Notes: generated by a model from the sequence alone, not told the origin. Shown: positions 9,042 through 17,718, counted from the stretch's first letter. The stretch: 64,000 nucleotides of DNA from DASPOJ01 sp049790315 (GCA_049790315.1 JBAQYV010000177.1:1-64000); one strand, 5' to 3'. Numbers and translations: made by a program.

Positions 9042-9564
9042 ACAAGAGCTCAATGGCGGCCCGGTGAACGTGGAGGAGCCGCTGAACCCTACGGTCCTGG
9101 TCGAGGCCAAAGACGTTAGCGTCAGCGGCATCGAGCACGTGGGCGTGTGGCTGATCGTCGTAATCCTCCTCGTTCTGGCGGTGGCCGGCGGAGCTTACAA
9201 GTTTCTAACGCGCGTGCAGCCGCTCGGAACGCCGGAGATCGCCGCAGGCGTTACCGCGAATGGCCATAATTTGCCGCCCGCGCCGCGCATGCAGGGAATT
9301 CCCGGAGATACCGTGCCGCCGCCCGAACAGCAGCGCGAGTTTCAAAACGCCGCGGCAGCGAAGCTCGATAGTTACGGCTGGGTGGATTCGCAGCACACCG
9401 TCGCGCACATTCCGATCGCGGACGCGATGCAAGATTTGGTGAAGAATGGTTTGCCGCAGCCGATGCCGCAAGTTGCGGCACGATCCGCGCAACCAGCCGC
9501 GTCACAGGCTGCTGCGCGGAGCAAACCGCAAGCAGACGCTGTGAAGGGAAAGAAGGGGCAATGA
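9034..9564 (+). CDS. Single-pass membrane protein of the respiratory operon, unknown function
   Basis: The product has 176 residues: an acidic N-terminus, one transmembrane helix at about 37-58, and a periplasmic-looking tail. The tail contains MQGIPGDTVPPPEQQ, a segment with GWVDSQHTVAHIPI and an Ala/Lys-rich end. The start at 9034 is preferred over 9025 because GGAG at 9020-9023 is correctly spaced; it overlaps actF and its stop overlaps the SCO gene (ATGA). I recognise no named family. Its fixed place between actF and the SCO/cox genes suggests a role in assembling or linking alternative complex III and the oxidase. It is not the ActG lipoprotein, as it has no lipobox. Confidence 0.75.
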   Translation: MSEQELNGGPVNVEEPLNPTVLVEAKDVSVSGIEHVGVWLIVVILLVLAVAGGAYKFLTRVQPLGTPEIAAGVTANGHNLPPAPRMQGIPGDTVPPPEQQREFQNAAAAKLDSYGWVDSQHTVAHIPIADAMQDLVKNGLPQPMPQVAARSAQPAASQAAARSKPQADAVKGKKGQ

Positions 9565-10463
9565 AGGCAAGTTGGGTTGGCGGCGCGAGGTTTGGACGCG
9601 TCGCGCAAATGTTGGGAATGCCGGCGCTCGCGATTCTGTGCGCCTTCGGCTCACTGCGCGCGCAGGGAATGTTCAATGGCGGAACCGCACCGGCTATTTC
9701 CGTGCCATCGAACCAGATGCCGCCGCAGCTTGCGGGCGTGGATTTCGCTCCGCCCTTCGGCGCGACGCTGCCGCTCGATACACAGTTCCGCGACGATACG
9801 GGCCGCGCTGTGCGCCTAGGCGATTATTTCGGCTCGAAGCCCGTGATTTTGACGTTCGGCTACTACCAGTGCCCCATGCTGTGCACACAGGTGCAACGCG
9901 GCATTGCGAGCGTGCTGAAGGTCGTGAAATTCACGCCGGGAAAAGATTTTGAAATCGTCTTCATCAGCTTCAATCCGAAAGAAACGCCGGCGATGGCCGC
10001 CGCGAAGAAAAAAACCGCCATCGACTATTACCATCGCCCCGGCACCGACAACGGTTGGCATTTTCTGGTGGGGGACGACGCGAACATACGGCGCGCCGCG
10101 CAAGCCGCCGGATTCAAGTACGTCTACGATCCAAAGACCGGCCTTTACAACCACGCTACGGGAATTCTGGTGCTGACGCCCGACGGAAAAATTTCGCGCG
10201 TGTTCTACGGCATCGAATATCCGCCGCGCGATGTGGAGTTGGGCCTCGTTGAATCCTCGCAGGGGAAAATTGGCAGCGCCGTGGATCACTTGCTGCTTTT
10301 CTGCTGCGAGTACGACCCTTCAACCGGCCGCTACAGCGCGACGATCCTGGACGTAATCCGCCTAAGCGGAATTCTAGTAGTCATCGCGCTCGGGCTTTTC
10401 ATGGGAATTTATTGGTGGCGCGATGCGCACTCCGCTGGCGCCATTCCATCGGGAGTCAGATAG
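9561..10463 (+). CDS. SCO1/SenC-family copper chaperone for cytochrome oxidase
   Basis: The protein has 300 residues, a signal or anchor near the N-terminus (about 15-35), a thioredoxin-like SCO domain and a C-terminal transmembrane helix (about 268-288). The copper-binding motif is CPMLC at 104-108 in FGYYQCPMLCTQ, and the third ligand is the His in YNHATGILVLTPDGK. SCO proteins deliver copper to, or reduce, the CuA site of subunit II, whose gene follows directly. The ATGA start overlap shows coupling to the preceding gene. A C-terminal second membrane anchor is less usual for SCO. Confidence 0.9.
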   Translation: MKASWVGGARFGRVAQMLGMPALAILCAFGSLRAQGMFNGGTAPAISVPSNQMPPQLAGVDFAPPFGATLPLDTQFRDDTGRAVRLGDYFGSKPVILTFGYYQCPMLCTQVQRGIASVLKVVKFTPGKDFEIVFISFNPKETPAMAAAKKKTAIDYYHRPGTDNGWHFLVGDDANIRRAAQAAGFKYVYDPKTGLYNHATGILVLTPDGKISRVFYGIEYPPRDVELGLVESSQGKIGSAVDHLLLFCCEYDPSTGRYSATILDVIRLSGILVVIALGLFMGIYWWRDAHSAGAIPSGVR

Positions 10464-10467
10464 AACC

Positions 10468-11457
10468 GTGGGATCGAATTTTCCATTGTTTCCGGAGCGG
10501 GCTTCGAGCGTCGCCGGTGGTGTCGACACGCTCTTCATGCTACTGGTGACGGTCGCGGTTTTCTTTTCGGTGCTGATCGGCTTCAGCATTTTTTATCTTT
10601 CCTACCGCTACCGGCGCCGGCCGAACAATCAGGTCGGGCAGCTTGTGCCCGCTTCGGTGCCGCTCGAAATCATCTGGATGGTGGTCCCATTCATGATCGC
10701 GATGGTGCTGTTCGCCTGGGGCGCGAAGCTCTACGTCACAATGCGGCGATCGCCTTCGGACGCCATCGATATTTACGTGGTCGGAAAGCAATGGATGTGG
10801 AAGATTCAGCACTCCGACGGGCGGCGCGAGTTCAACGAGCTGCATGTTCCGGTGAACCGCGATGTCCAGCTCACCATGATTTCCGAAGACGTGATCCACG
10901 ATTTCTTCGTGCCGGCGTTTCGCGTGAAGATGGACGTGTTGCCCGGACGTTACAGCACGCTGTGGTTCCGCGCGACGAAAACGGGCCGCTATCACCTGTT
11001 TTGCTCGCAGTATTGCGGCACCAATCACTCGACGATGGGCGGCTGGGTCGATGTGATGGAGCCTTCCGAATATCAGGCGTGGCTTTCCGGCGGCTCGAAC
11101 AGCGAAAGTCCGGAGCAGGCGGGGCAGCATCTGTTCACGACATTGGCCTGCATCTCGTGCCACGGCGAGGGAAATGGGCCCGGTCCGCGCGCGCCTTCGC
11201 TGCGCGGAGTTTACGGCTCGACCGTTAAATTGAGCGACGGCCGGACGGTGATGGCCGACGACGCGTATCTGCGCGAATCCGTACTCGATCCCGGAGCAAA
11301 AATCGTCGCGGGCTACGACAACATTATGCCGACGTTCCAGGGCGTCGTCAGCGAAGATCAATTGCTGGAATTGTTCGCGTACATCAAGTCCCTGGGAACG
11401 CAGCCGGCGCAAAACGGAGCGGGTAGTACCTCCGCACTCGCGCCGGCCGCGCAGTGA
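10468..11457 (+). CDS. coxB: Cytochrome c oxidase subunit II with fused cytochrome c (caa3 type)
   Basis: I choose the GTG at 10468, four bases after the SCO stop, with GGGAG at 10451-10455; an upstream ATG would overlap the SCO gene by 41 bases. The 329-residue product has two N-terminal membrane helices and a cupredoxin domain. The CuA ligands are CSQYCGTNHSTM (C179, C183, then His and Met). A fused cytochrome c domain follows with CISCH at 228-232. This is the electron entry subunit of a caa3 oxidase. The conserved QWMWKIQH aromatic region lies before the CuA domain. Confidence 0.92.
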   Translation: MGSNFPLFPERASSVAGGVDTLFMLLVTVAVFFSVLIGFSIFYLSYRYRRRPNNQVGQLVPASVPLEIIWMVVPFMIAMVLFAWGAKLYVTMRRSPSDAIDIYVVGKQWMWKIQHSDGRREFNELHVPVNRDVQLTMISEDVIHDFFVPAFRVKMDVLPGRYSTLWFRATKTGRYHLFCSQYCGTNHSTMGGWVDVMEPSEYQAWLSGGSNSESPEQAGQHLFTTLACISCHGEGNGPGPRAPSLRGVYGSTVKLSDGRTVMADDAYLRESVLDPGAKIVAGYDNIMPTFQGVVSEDQLLELFAYIKSLGTQPAQNGAGSTSALAPAAQ

Positions 11458-11473
11458 AAGGGGTAACAGAGCC

Positions 11474-13189
11474 ATGAGCACCATAACCGCGAACCCGCCG
11501 CCAGCCTCAAGCCCGCCAAGCCAGCCGCACAGGCCGCACGAAAACTATCTGACTGCAAATTACGGCATTCGCTCGTGGCTGCTGACAACCGACCATAAAC
11601 GCATCGGGCTGTTGTATCTGTTCTCGGTGACGTTCTATTTTGCGCTGGGCGGATTTTTCGCCATGTTGATCCGCTTGCAATTGCTCACGCCAGAAGGCTG
11701 GCTGGTTACGCCCGACACGTACAATCGTCTCTTCACGATGCACGGCGTGATCATGGTCTTTTTCTTCCTGATTCCTTCCATCCCGGCCGTGCTGGGGAAT
11801 TTCTTGATTCCCATGATGATCGGCGCGAAGGACCTGGCCTTTCCTAAACTAAATTTGCTGAGCTGGTACATTTTCAACATTGGCGCGCTCTTCACGTTTT
11901 ATTCCATTGTGACGGGCGGCGTTGACACGGGCTGGACGTTCTACACGCCATACAGCAGCATTTATTCCAACTCGCAGGTTTCGGCCGCGGTGATCGGAAT
12001 TTTCATCGCCGGATTCGCCTCGATCCTCACGGGGTTGAATTTCATCGTAACGATTCACACCATGCGCGCGCCGGGCATGACGTGGTGGCGCCTGCCGGTC
12101 TTTGTCTGGTCGCATTACGCGACCAGCATCATCTTCGTTTTGGGCACGCCGGTGCTGGCGATCACGCTGGCTCTTGTCGCCGCGGAGCGATTATTACATC
12201 TGGGCGTCTTTGACCCTCGCTTAGGCGGCGATCCTCTGCTTTTTCAGCATTTATTCTGGTTCTATTCTCATCCGGCTGTATACATCATGATTTTGCCGGC
12301 GATGGGCGTCACCACGGAGATCATCGCCACATTTTCGCGCAAGAATCTTTTCGGTTATAAAGCCGTGGCCATCTCGAGCCTGGGAATCGCCGTCATTGGC
12401 TTTCTGGTCTGGGCTCATCACATGTTCGTCGCCGGAATTTCGATTTACGCGGCGCTGGTTTTCTCCCTGCTGAGTTACCTGGTCGCGATTCCATCCGCGG
12501 TGAAGGTGTTCAACTGGACGGCCACGCTCTATCGCGGCGCGGTCTCGTGGCAAACGCCCATGCTCTACGCCATGGGCTTCATCGGTTTGTTCGTGATGGG
12601 TGGGATGACTGGACTATTCCTCGCGGCCATCGGCGCCGACGTCCACGTGCACGACACCTATTTCGTCATCGCGCACTTCCACTACATCATGGTGGGCGGC
12701 GCGGTGATGGGGTACTTGGGCGGCCTGCATTATTGGTGGCCCAAGATCACGGGACGTATGTATCCGGAAATGCTGGCGCGCGCCGCGGCGATTATTCTGT
12801 TCATCGGTTTCAACCTCACGTTCTTCCCCCAATTCATACTGGGCTACCTCGGTATGCCGCGGCGCTACGCCACGTATCCTCCGGAGTTCCAGATACTCAA
12901 TGTATTTTCAACCGCCGGCGCATCGATCTTGGGACTCGGCTACCTCTTGCCGATCTGCTATTTCATTTGGTCCATGCGGTATGGTCCGCTCGCGAGTTCA
13001 AATCCCTGGCCCGCGACCGGTCTGGAGTGGCAGACCACTTCCCCGCCTCCGACCGAGAATTTTGAGACGACGCCGGTCGTCACCTGGGAACCATATGATT
13101 TCGAGCATCGTCCGGACCTGGGCTTGCCGAAACCGGAACGGGCACGCCCCGTGCCACTCGAGGCTCCGGGCCTCGAACTAGGAGATTAG
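11474..13189 (+). CDS. coxA: Cytochrome c oxidase subunit I, A2-type haem-copper oxidase
   Basis: The protein has 571 residues and about twelve helices, and binds haem a, haem a3 and CuB. It opens with WLLTTDHKRIG, and the high-spin/low-spin haem histidines lie in HDTYFVIAHFHY. Helix VI reads YSHPAVY at residues 264-270, so the Tyr cross-linked to the CuB His (Y270) is kept. The proton-channel Glu of A1 oxidases (HPEVY) is Ala, and the YS pair marks the A2 subtype known from Rhodothermus and Thermus caa3 enzymes. The C-terminal tail is Pro-rich. Confidence 0.95.
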   Translation: MSTITANPPPASSPPSQPHRPHENYLTANYGIRSWLLTTDHKRIGLLYLFSVTFYFALGGFFAMLIRLQLLTPEGWLVTPDTYNRLFTMHGVIMVFFFLIPSIPAVLGNFLIPMMIGAKDLAFPKLNLLSWYIFNIGALFTFYSIVTGGVDTGWTFYTPYSSIYSNSQVSAAVIGIFIAGFASILTGLNFIVTIHTMRAPGMTWWRLPVFVWSHYATSIIFVLGTPVLAITLALVAAERLLHLGVFDPRLGGDPLLFQHLFWFYSHPAVYIMILPAMGVTTEIIATFSRKNLFGYKAVAISSLGIAVIGFLVWAHHMFVAGISIYAALVFSLLSYLVAIPSAVKVFNWTATLYRGAVSWQTPMLYAMGFIGLFVMGGMTGLFLAAIGADVHVHDTYFVIAHFHYIMVGGAVMGYLGGLHYWWPKITGRMYPEMLARAAAIILFIGFNLTFFPQFILGYLGMPRRYATYPPEFQILNVFSTAGASILGLGYLLPICYFIWSMRYGPLASSNPWPATGLEWQTTSPPPTENFETTPVVTWEPYDFEHRPDLGLPKPERARPVPLEAPGLELGD

Positions 13190-13190
13190 A

Positions 13191-13841
13191 TTGGAACGCA
13201 CCGACAACCTCTTCGGCCATTTCCGCGACCTCGACCAGCAACGGCAGACCGCTTCGCTGGGCATGTGGGTCTTTCTGATGACCGAGGTGATGTTTTTCGG
13301 CGGGCTCTTCCTGACGTACACCACCTATCGCTGGATGTACCACGACGCATTCGCCGCCGCCAGCCGCGATCTCGAAGTTGGCAAGGGCGCTCTGAACACG
13401 GGCATTTTGATTCTTTCAAGTTTCACGATGGCCATTTCGGTGTGGGCTGCGCAGATGCGCAAGCGCAAGGTGCTGTGCCTTTTCCTCGTCGTCACGATGC
13501 TGCTCGGCGGCGTGTTCCTCACAATTAAGTTCTCCGAGTACGCCCAGAAGTTCCATCACCATCTGGTACCGGGACCTCATTTCATGTTTCCGGGCCCGGT
13601 GGCTGAGGCGCATCAGGCGGAGATTTTCTTCGCGCTCTACTTCCTGATGACGGGAATGCACGCCTTGCACATGATCATCGGCGAAGGAATGCTGCTCGTG
13701 TTTCTGATCTACGCGTGGAAGGGCAGTTTCACCGGCAATTACCACGCACCCATCGAGAACGGCGGCTTGTACTGGCACTTTGTGGATATCGTCTGGATTT
13801 TCCTGTTCCCGCTGCTCTACCTGATCGATCTGCATCATTAA
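13191..13841 (+). CDS. coxC: Cytochrome c oxidase subunit III
   Basis: This 216-residue, seven-helix-type protein begins at a TTG at 13191, one base after the coxA stop, with GGAG at 13181-13184. Family signs are GMWVFLMTEVMFFGGLF near the N-terminus, HHHLVPGPHFMF in the central loop, and FFALYFLMTGMHALHMIIGE followed by NGGLYWHFVDIVWIFLFPL at the end. Subunit III stabilises subunit I and helps proton uptake. Confidence 0.93.
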   Translation: MERTDNLFGHFRDLDQQRQTASLGMWVFLMTEVMFFGGLFLTYTTYRWMYHDAFAAASRDLEVGKGALNTGILILSSFTMAISVWAAQMRKRKVLCLFLVVTMLLGGVFLTIKFSEYAQKFHHHLVPGPHFMFPGPVAEAHQAEIFFALYFLMTGMHALHMIIGEGMLLVFLIYAWKGSFTGNYHAPIENGGLYWHFVDIVWIFLFPLLYLIDLHH

Positions 13842-13861
13842 GGAGATTCGCCGAGGCACGC

Positions 13862-14170
13862 ATGGAAACTTCCGCCGAGCACACACCCGAGCACATTGTA
13901 CCGATCAAGACGTACGCGATTGTGTGCGCAACCCTGCTGTTGCTGACGTTTGTGACCTATCGGGTCGCCTACGTGGACCTCGGCGCGTTCAACGTCGTGG
14001 TCGCCGTGGTCATCGCCTGCATCAAGGGAACGCTCGTCGTTCTTTTCTTCATGCACGCCGCATATTCGCCGCGCCGCACGCGCATGGTCATCCTGGCCGG
14101 ACTCTTCTGGATGATGCTGCTGCTCGGACTGACGCTGGCCGATTATTTCACACGCATCCCGGTGCGCTGA
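13862..14170 (+). CDS. coxD: Cytochrome c oxidase subunit IV-type small membrane protein
   Basis: The last gene of the respiratory operon encodes 102 residues with three hydrophobic helices (about 20-38, 44-66 and 78-97). This matches the bacterial caa3 subunit IV (CyoD/COX4 pro) family: TYAIVCATLLLLTFVTY, then CIKGTLVVLFFMHA, where the Phe-Met-His element is typical. The ATG at 13862 follows AGGAG and GAGG elements after the coxC stop. No clear terminator was seen before the next region. Confidence 0.85.
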   Translation: METSAEHTPEHIVPIKTYAIVCATLLLLTFVTYRVAYVDLGAFNVVVAVVIACIKGTLVVLFFMHAAYSPRRTRMVILAGLFWMMLLLGLTLADYFTRIPVR

Positions 14171-14171
14171 T

Positions 14172-14406
14172 CCCGATCGCGGGCGGGTAGTGGTCTGACG
14201 CTGTGCTGCTGGCGACGGTCGAGCCAGGAGCCGCCGCCATATTCGCCGACGCAAGTTCCGTCGCCCTTCTTTGCGTATCTCCGTGCCCTCTGCTCCTCTG
14301 CGTTATCTTTACGATTTTGTGCCAGTGAAGATGCTCGCCAATAGCGGCGGCGTAACGCGAAGCGTCTGATGGACACGACTCGGCAACACGCAATTGGCCC
14401 ACTACT
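14172..14406 (-). repeat. Dispersed intergenic repeat, copy 1 (inverted relative to copy 2)
   Basis: Read on the minus strand, this stretch aligns over its whole length with 29900-30128 on the plus strand. Shared blocks include GTGTTGCCGAG, GTCCATCAGAC, ACAAAAT, AACGCAGAGG, a 17-base identical run GCAGAGGGCACGGAGAT, and TATGGCG. I judge the identity at roughly three quarters by eye, with few gaps. No credible protein is encoded in either copy. It fills most of the coxD-rpsA gap and ends 16 bases before the rpsA promoter. Confidence 0.8.
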
Positions 14407-14421
14407 CGCGGGCGGAGTTGA

Positions 14422-14450
14422 TTGACACAGGCGTACCCCACGGGTATCAT
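14422..14450 (+). promoter_or_regulatory. Strong sigma70-type promoter for the S1 protein gene
   Basis: TTGACA (14422-14427), a 17-base spacer and TATCAT (14445-14450) form a near-consensus promoter. Transcription would start near 14457, giving a leader of about 125 bases before the ATG at 14582. The leader holds no open frame that I believe. Confidence 0.7.
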
Positions 14451-14581
14451 CCCGAACGAAGCACCTTTTTGTACGCTGTTCGCATCTCCTTCCTTGCACC
14501 TGTTCCGTGACTGGGAAGAACGACCGGGGGTAGGCGGGCGCATCCCCGGCGCTGGGTGGGATGGCCTGGGAGGCCGTCACA

Positions 14582-16555
14582 ATGTTTTCCGAAGCTGCAG
14601 AAACGCCGGCCGCCGAACGCGACGCCGAGCCGACCGTAACCCCGGCCGCTGAGCCGGCGCAGCAGGAAACCTCCGTGCCTGCCGCCGTTGCCGACGTATC
14701 CCAATCCGCCGCCTCAGAAACCGAGTTTGTTCCCGGCGCGGATGCCCCGATGAAATCCCCCGAAGCCGGAACCCAATCTCCCGCTGATTCTCCTTCTCCA
14801 GCTTCGTCCGACGCCACCACCTCGGACGCGTCGGCCACCGGCGATGGCGAAGAAGTGCCCAACGAAATGGAACATCTACTCGATCAATACGCCGCGCCAC
14901 AAAGTACCGCGGTCGAGGGCGAAATCGAGTCCGGCCAGGTCATAGCGGTGACCAATCTGGGCATCGTGGTGAGCCTGGGTGAGAAAACCGAAGGCTTGAT
15001 CCTCGCGCAAGAAATCACCGAAGCTGAGGAGCCCATCAAGCTCGATCCCGGCCAGCCGATCGAAGTCGTGCGCACCGGTGAGCACAAAGAAGGCTACGCG
15101 ATTCTGTCGCATCTCCGCGCGCTCAAGCGCCGCGCCTGGCAGAACATCGAAAAGGCCTATCGCGACAAAACGGAATTGACCGGCAAAGTTGTCGATCGCA
15201 TCAAAGGCGGCTTGGTCGTCAACGTCGGCGTGCGCGCCTTTCTGCCCGCTTCGCAGCTCGATCTGCGCCCTGTTGCCAACCTCGACGAATTGAAGGACAA
15301 GGAAATCGCGGTGCGCGTCGTGAAGCTGAATCGCAAGCGCGGCAACGTGGTGGTGAGCCGGCGCGCGATCCTTGAAGAGCAATCGAAGGCCGATCGCCAG
15401 AAGCTGCTCGATTCCCTCGAAGAAGGCCAGGTTCGTCGCGGCATGGTCAAAAACGTCACGGCCTACGGCGCTTTTATCGATCTCGGCGGCCTCGACGGCC
15501 TGCTGCACGTCACCGACATGTCCTGGGGCCGAGTCACCAGCCCATCCGAAATCGTGCGCCCCGGCGACGACGTTGAAGTGAAAGTTTTAAAGTTCGATAA
15601 GGAAAAAGCCCGCGTCGCGCTCGGCCTGAAGCAGCTTCAACCCGACCCATGGCTCAGCGTCGTTGAACGCTACAAAGTCGGCACGCGCCTGCCCGGCAAA
15701 ATCGTCAGTGTGGTGGATTACGGCGCGTTTGTTGAACTCGAGCCGGGCATCGATGGCTTGGTGCACGCCAGTGAAATGTCCTGGTCGAAGCGCAAGCTGC
15801 ATCCCTCGAAAGTTGTGAAGCCCGGAGATCCGGTCGAAGTCGTGGTGCTGGGCGTGGACCTAAAAGAGCGCCGAATTTCACTGGGCATGAAACAGACGCA
15901 GACCGACCCGTGGCGGGAGTTGGCCGCCAAATATCCCGTTGGCACCGTGGTCGAAGGCCGCGTGCGCAATCTCACGGAATTCGGCGCGTTCGTAGAAATC
16001 GAAGAGGGATTCGACGGCCTGATTCACGTCAGCGACATTTCCTGGACCGGCCGCATAAAAACTCCCGGCGACGTCCTGAAAAAAGGCGACACCGTGAAGG
16101 CCAAGGTTCTGAAAATCGAGCCTTCAGGCCGCCGCGTTTCGCTCGGCATCAAGCAAGTGAACGACGTCTGGTCAAATTGGTTCGCCGATCACAAGGTGGG
16201 CAGCCTGGTCCACGGCAAAGTCTCGCGCTTGACGACCTTCGGCGCTTTCGTCGCGCTCGCCGAAGGCGTCGAAGGCCTCTGCCACATCTCGGAAATCGAA
16301 GAACGCCAAAAGGGCGAACGGTCGCAAGCTCCGCCGCGCTCCGCTGGTGCGAAATCTGGCGAGATGTTGCACGTCGGACAGGGCTACGATTTCAAAATCG
16401 TGAAAATTCAGCCCGATCAGCACAAAATCGGCCTGAGTTTCCGCGCAGCCATCAAGCAAGCCGAGCGGCGCGATATGGAAGATTACCGCTCGTCTAAGTC
16501 TTCGGCGACGGCCACCATTGGCGACGCCATAATGGCCAAGCGTGTAAATCAGTAA
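14582..16555 (+). CDS. rpsA: Ribosomal protein S1-type RNA-binding protein (six S1 domains)
   Basis: I choose the ATG at 14582, because GGGAGG at 14568-14573 is ideally placed; an ATG at 14561 lacks this. The 657-residue product starts with about 95 acidic, Ala/Pro-rich, probably disordered residues. Six OB-fold S1 motifs follow. The last four carry the classic core, for example YGAFIDLGGLDGLLHVTDMS, YGAFVELEPGIDGLVHASEM, FGAFVEIEEGFDGLIHVSDI and FGAFVALAEGVEGLCHISEI. S1 brings mRNA to the 30S subunit. The acidic N-terminal extension is longer than in the E. coli protein. Confidence 0.9.
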   Translation: MFSEAAETPAAERDAEPTVTPAAEPAQQETSVPAAVADVSQSAASETEFVPGADAPMKSPEAGTQSPADSPSPASSDATTSDASATGDGEEVPNEMEHLLDQYAAPQSTAVEGEIESGQVIAVTNLGIVVSLGEKTEGLILAQEITEAEEPIKLDPGQPIEVVRTGEHKEGYAILSHLRALKRRAWQNIEKAYRDKTELTGKVVDRIKGGLVVNVGVRAFLPASQLDLRPVANLDELKDKEIAVRVVKLNRKRGNVVVSRRAILEEQSKADRQKLLDSLEEGQVRRGMVKNVTAYGAFIDLGGLDGLLHVTDMSWGRVTSPSEIVRPGDDVEVKVLKFDKEKARVALGLKQLQPDPWLSVVERYKVGTRLPGKIVSVVDYGAFVELEPGIDGLVHASEMSWSKRKLHPSKVVKPGDPVEVVVLGVDLKERRISLGMKQTQTDPWRELAAKYPVGTVVEGRVRNLTEFGAFVEIEEGFDGLIHVSDISWTGRIKTPGDVLKKGDTVKAKVLKIEPSGRRVSLGIKQVNDVWSNWFADHKVGSLVHGKVSRLTTFGAFVALAEGVEGLCHISEIEERQKGERSQAPPRSAGAKSGEMLHVGQGYDFKIVKIQPDQHKIGLSFRAAIKQAERRDMEDYRSSKSSATATIGDAIMAKRVNQ

Positions 16556-16715
16556 GGCGGCGGACCGGGCCGCGCGGCTGAAAAAATCGTTTCCCTGACC
16601 TTGTAGTTTAATGATAGGAAAGGCACAGCGTGTCCAGGAAGCCGGGGTCCTGGCCGGGCGCGGCCTGAGTGGCGCCGCACTTTCACATTCCGAATCTTAG
16701 CGGAGCAACCGAGAC

Positions 16716-17033
16716 ATGAACGAGTCCACATTAACGAAAGCCGACCTGGTTGAAGAGGTCGTGAAATCGACCGAGCTCCCGCGCAAGGACTCGGAAGACA
16801 TTGTCGAGACGATTTTCGAGGGCATCATCGGCGCCCTCCAAAATGGCGACAAAATCGAAATCCGCGGTTTCGGCAGCTTCCGCACACGCCAGCGTCGCGG
16901 CCGCATTGGGCGCAATCCGAAGACGGGCGCCAAGGTTGAGGTGCCGCCCAAGCGCATTCCCTTCTTCAAGCCCAGCAAGGAACTGAAGGATTTCGTCAAC
17001 ACCTCAGGTTCGTCCGCCGGCGCGAAGGGCTAA
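16716..17033 (+). CDS. HU/IHF-family nucleoid DNA-binding protein
   Basis: The product has 105 residues, with an HU fold throughout: LTKADLVEEVVKSTELPRKD, then EIRGFGSFRTRQRRGRIGRN (the DNA-bending arm, with the Pro of NPKTG at its tip), then VPPKRIPFFKPSKELKDFVN. This is the usual length plus a short Gly/Ser/Ala tail. It follows rpsA at 160 bases, a neighbourhood common for HU/IHF genes. It may be HU or an IHF-like subunit; the sequence alone does not decide. The 16556-16715 gap holds no gene. Confidence 0.93.
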   Translation: MNESTLTKADLVEEVVKSTELPRKDSEDIVETIFEGIIGALQNGDKIEIRGFGSFRTRQRRGRIGRNPKTGAKVEVPPKRIPFFKPSKELKDFVNTSGSSAGAKG

Positions 17034-17037
17034 TCCC

Positions 17038-17067
17038 GGCCGGCGCACGCCTCTGCGCGCGGCCTTT
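17038..17067 (+). terminator. possible terminator after the HU gene
   Basis: GGCCGGCGCA (17038-17047), a 6-base loop and TGCGCGCGGCC (17054-17064) can pair with one bulge, followed by only three T residues. The stem is strong but the T tract is short. Confidence 0.3.
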
Positions 17068-17094
17068 GCTCCGGCTCGCGGACCAACACCGAAT

Positions 17095-17577
17095 ATGGAC
17101 TATCTCTGGACCCCCTGGCGCTACCGCTACCTCGCAGAAACCGGAAAGCATCAGACCTGCATTTTTTGTGACGCTCCCGCGGCCGGTGACGATGCCGCCG
17201 CGCACATCGTTCTGCGCGGCGTGAAAAATTACGTCATCCTGAATCGTTTCCCGTACACCACCGGTCACGTCATGATCGTGCCCTACGCGCACACCGCCGA
17301 GCTTGGCGATTGCGACGCCGAAACGCTCGCTGAAATGATGCGCTTCGCACAGCGCGTTCAAGCCGCGCTCGCATCCGTGTATCACCCGGAAGGTTACAAT
17401 CTGGGCATGAATCTTGGCCGCGCAGCCGGCGCCGGCGTGCTTGGCCATTTGCATCTTCACCTGCTGCCTCGCTGGCCCGGCGATTCAAATTTCATGACCA
17501 CGATTTCCGAAACCAGACTCGAACCCGAAGAATTGAATACCACCTACCAAAAGCTTCGCGACGCGCTCGGCGCGTAA
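17095..17577 (+). CDS. HIT-family nucleotide hydrolase/phosphorylase
   Basis: This 160-residue protein has the histidine triad HLHLHLLPRW near residues 117-126 and the upstream NRFPYTTGHVMIVPYAHT block of HIT enzymes. A CIFC pair at residues 20-23 resembles the zinc-binding Cys of Ap4A phosphorylase-like HIT proteins. Members cleave dinucleoside polyphosphates or nucleotide conjugates such as AMP-lysine. The start MDYLWTPWRYRYL is typical of the Actinobacterial/Acidobacterial subgroup. The exact substrate cannot be told. Confidence 0.88.
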   Translation: MDYLWTPWRYRYLAETGKHQTCIFCDAPAAGDDAAAHIVLRGVKNYVILNRFPYTTGHVMIVPYAHTAELGDCDAETLAEMMRFAQRVQAALASVYHPEGYNLGMNLGRAAGAGVLGHLHLHLLPRWPGDSNFMTTISETRLEPEELNTTYQKLRDALGA

Positions 17578-17718
17578 ATTGACTCATCTTGCCTCCACGC
17601 GCTTTTGCATTTGCAAGGGCGCATCCCCCCTCCGCCCGCTTTAGCTATTCGCGCGGCCTGTCAAATCGACTCCGCGTCGCGCTAGAATCGTCGAGCCGCC
17701 GCCGCGCGGCGCCAACCT

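Noticed and set aside
14171..14862. Open minus-strand frame across the coxD-rpsA gap, with a similar frame at 29912-30166
   Set aside because: The likeness of the two frames comes from the dispersed repeat itself. The frames are Arg/Ser/Ala-rich, shift relative to each other, and lack ribosome sites.
16556..16715. Possible tRNA or structured RNA in the rpsA-HU gap
   Set aside because: GCCGCGCGGC is palindromic but gives no loop, and no cloverleaf can be drawn.
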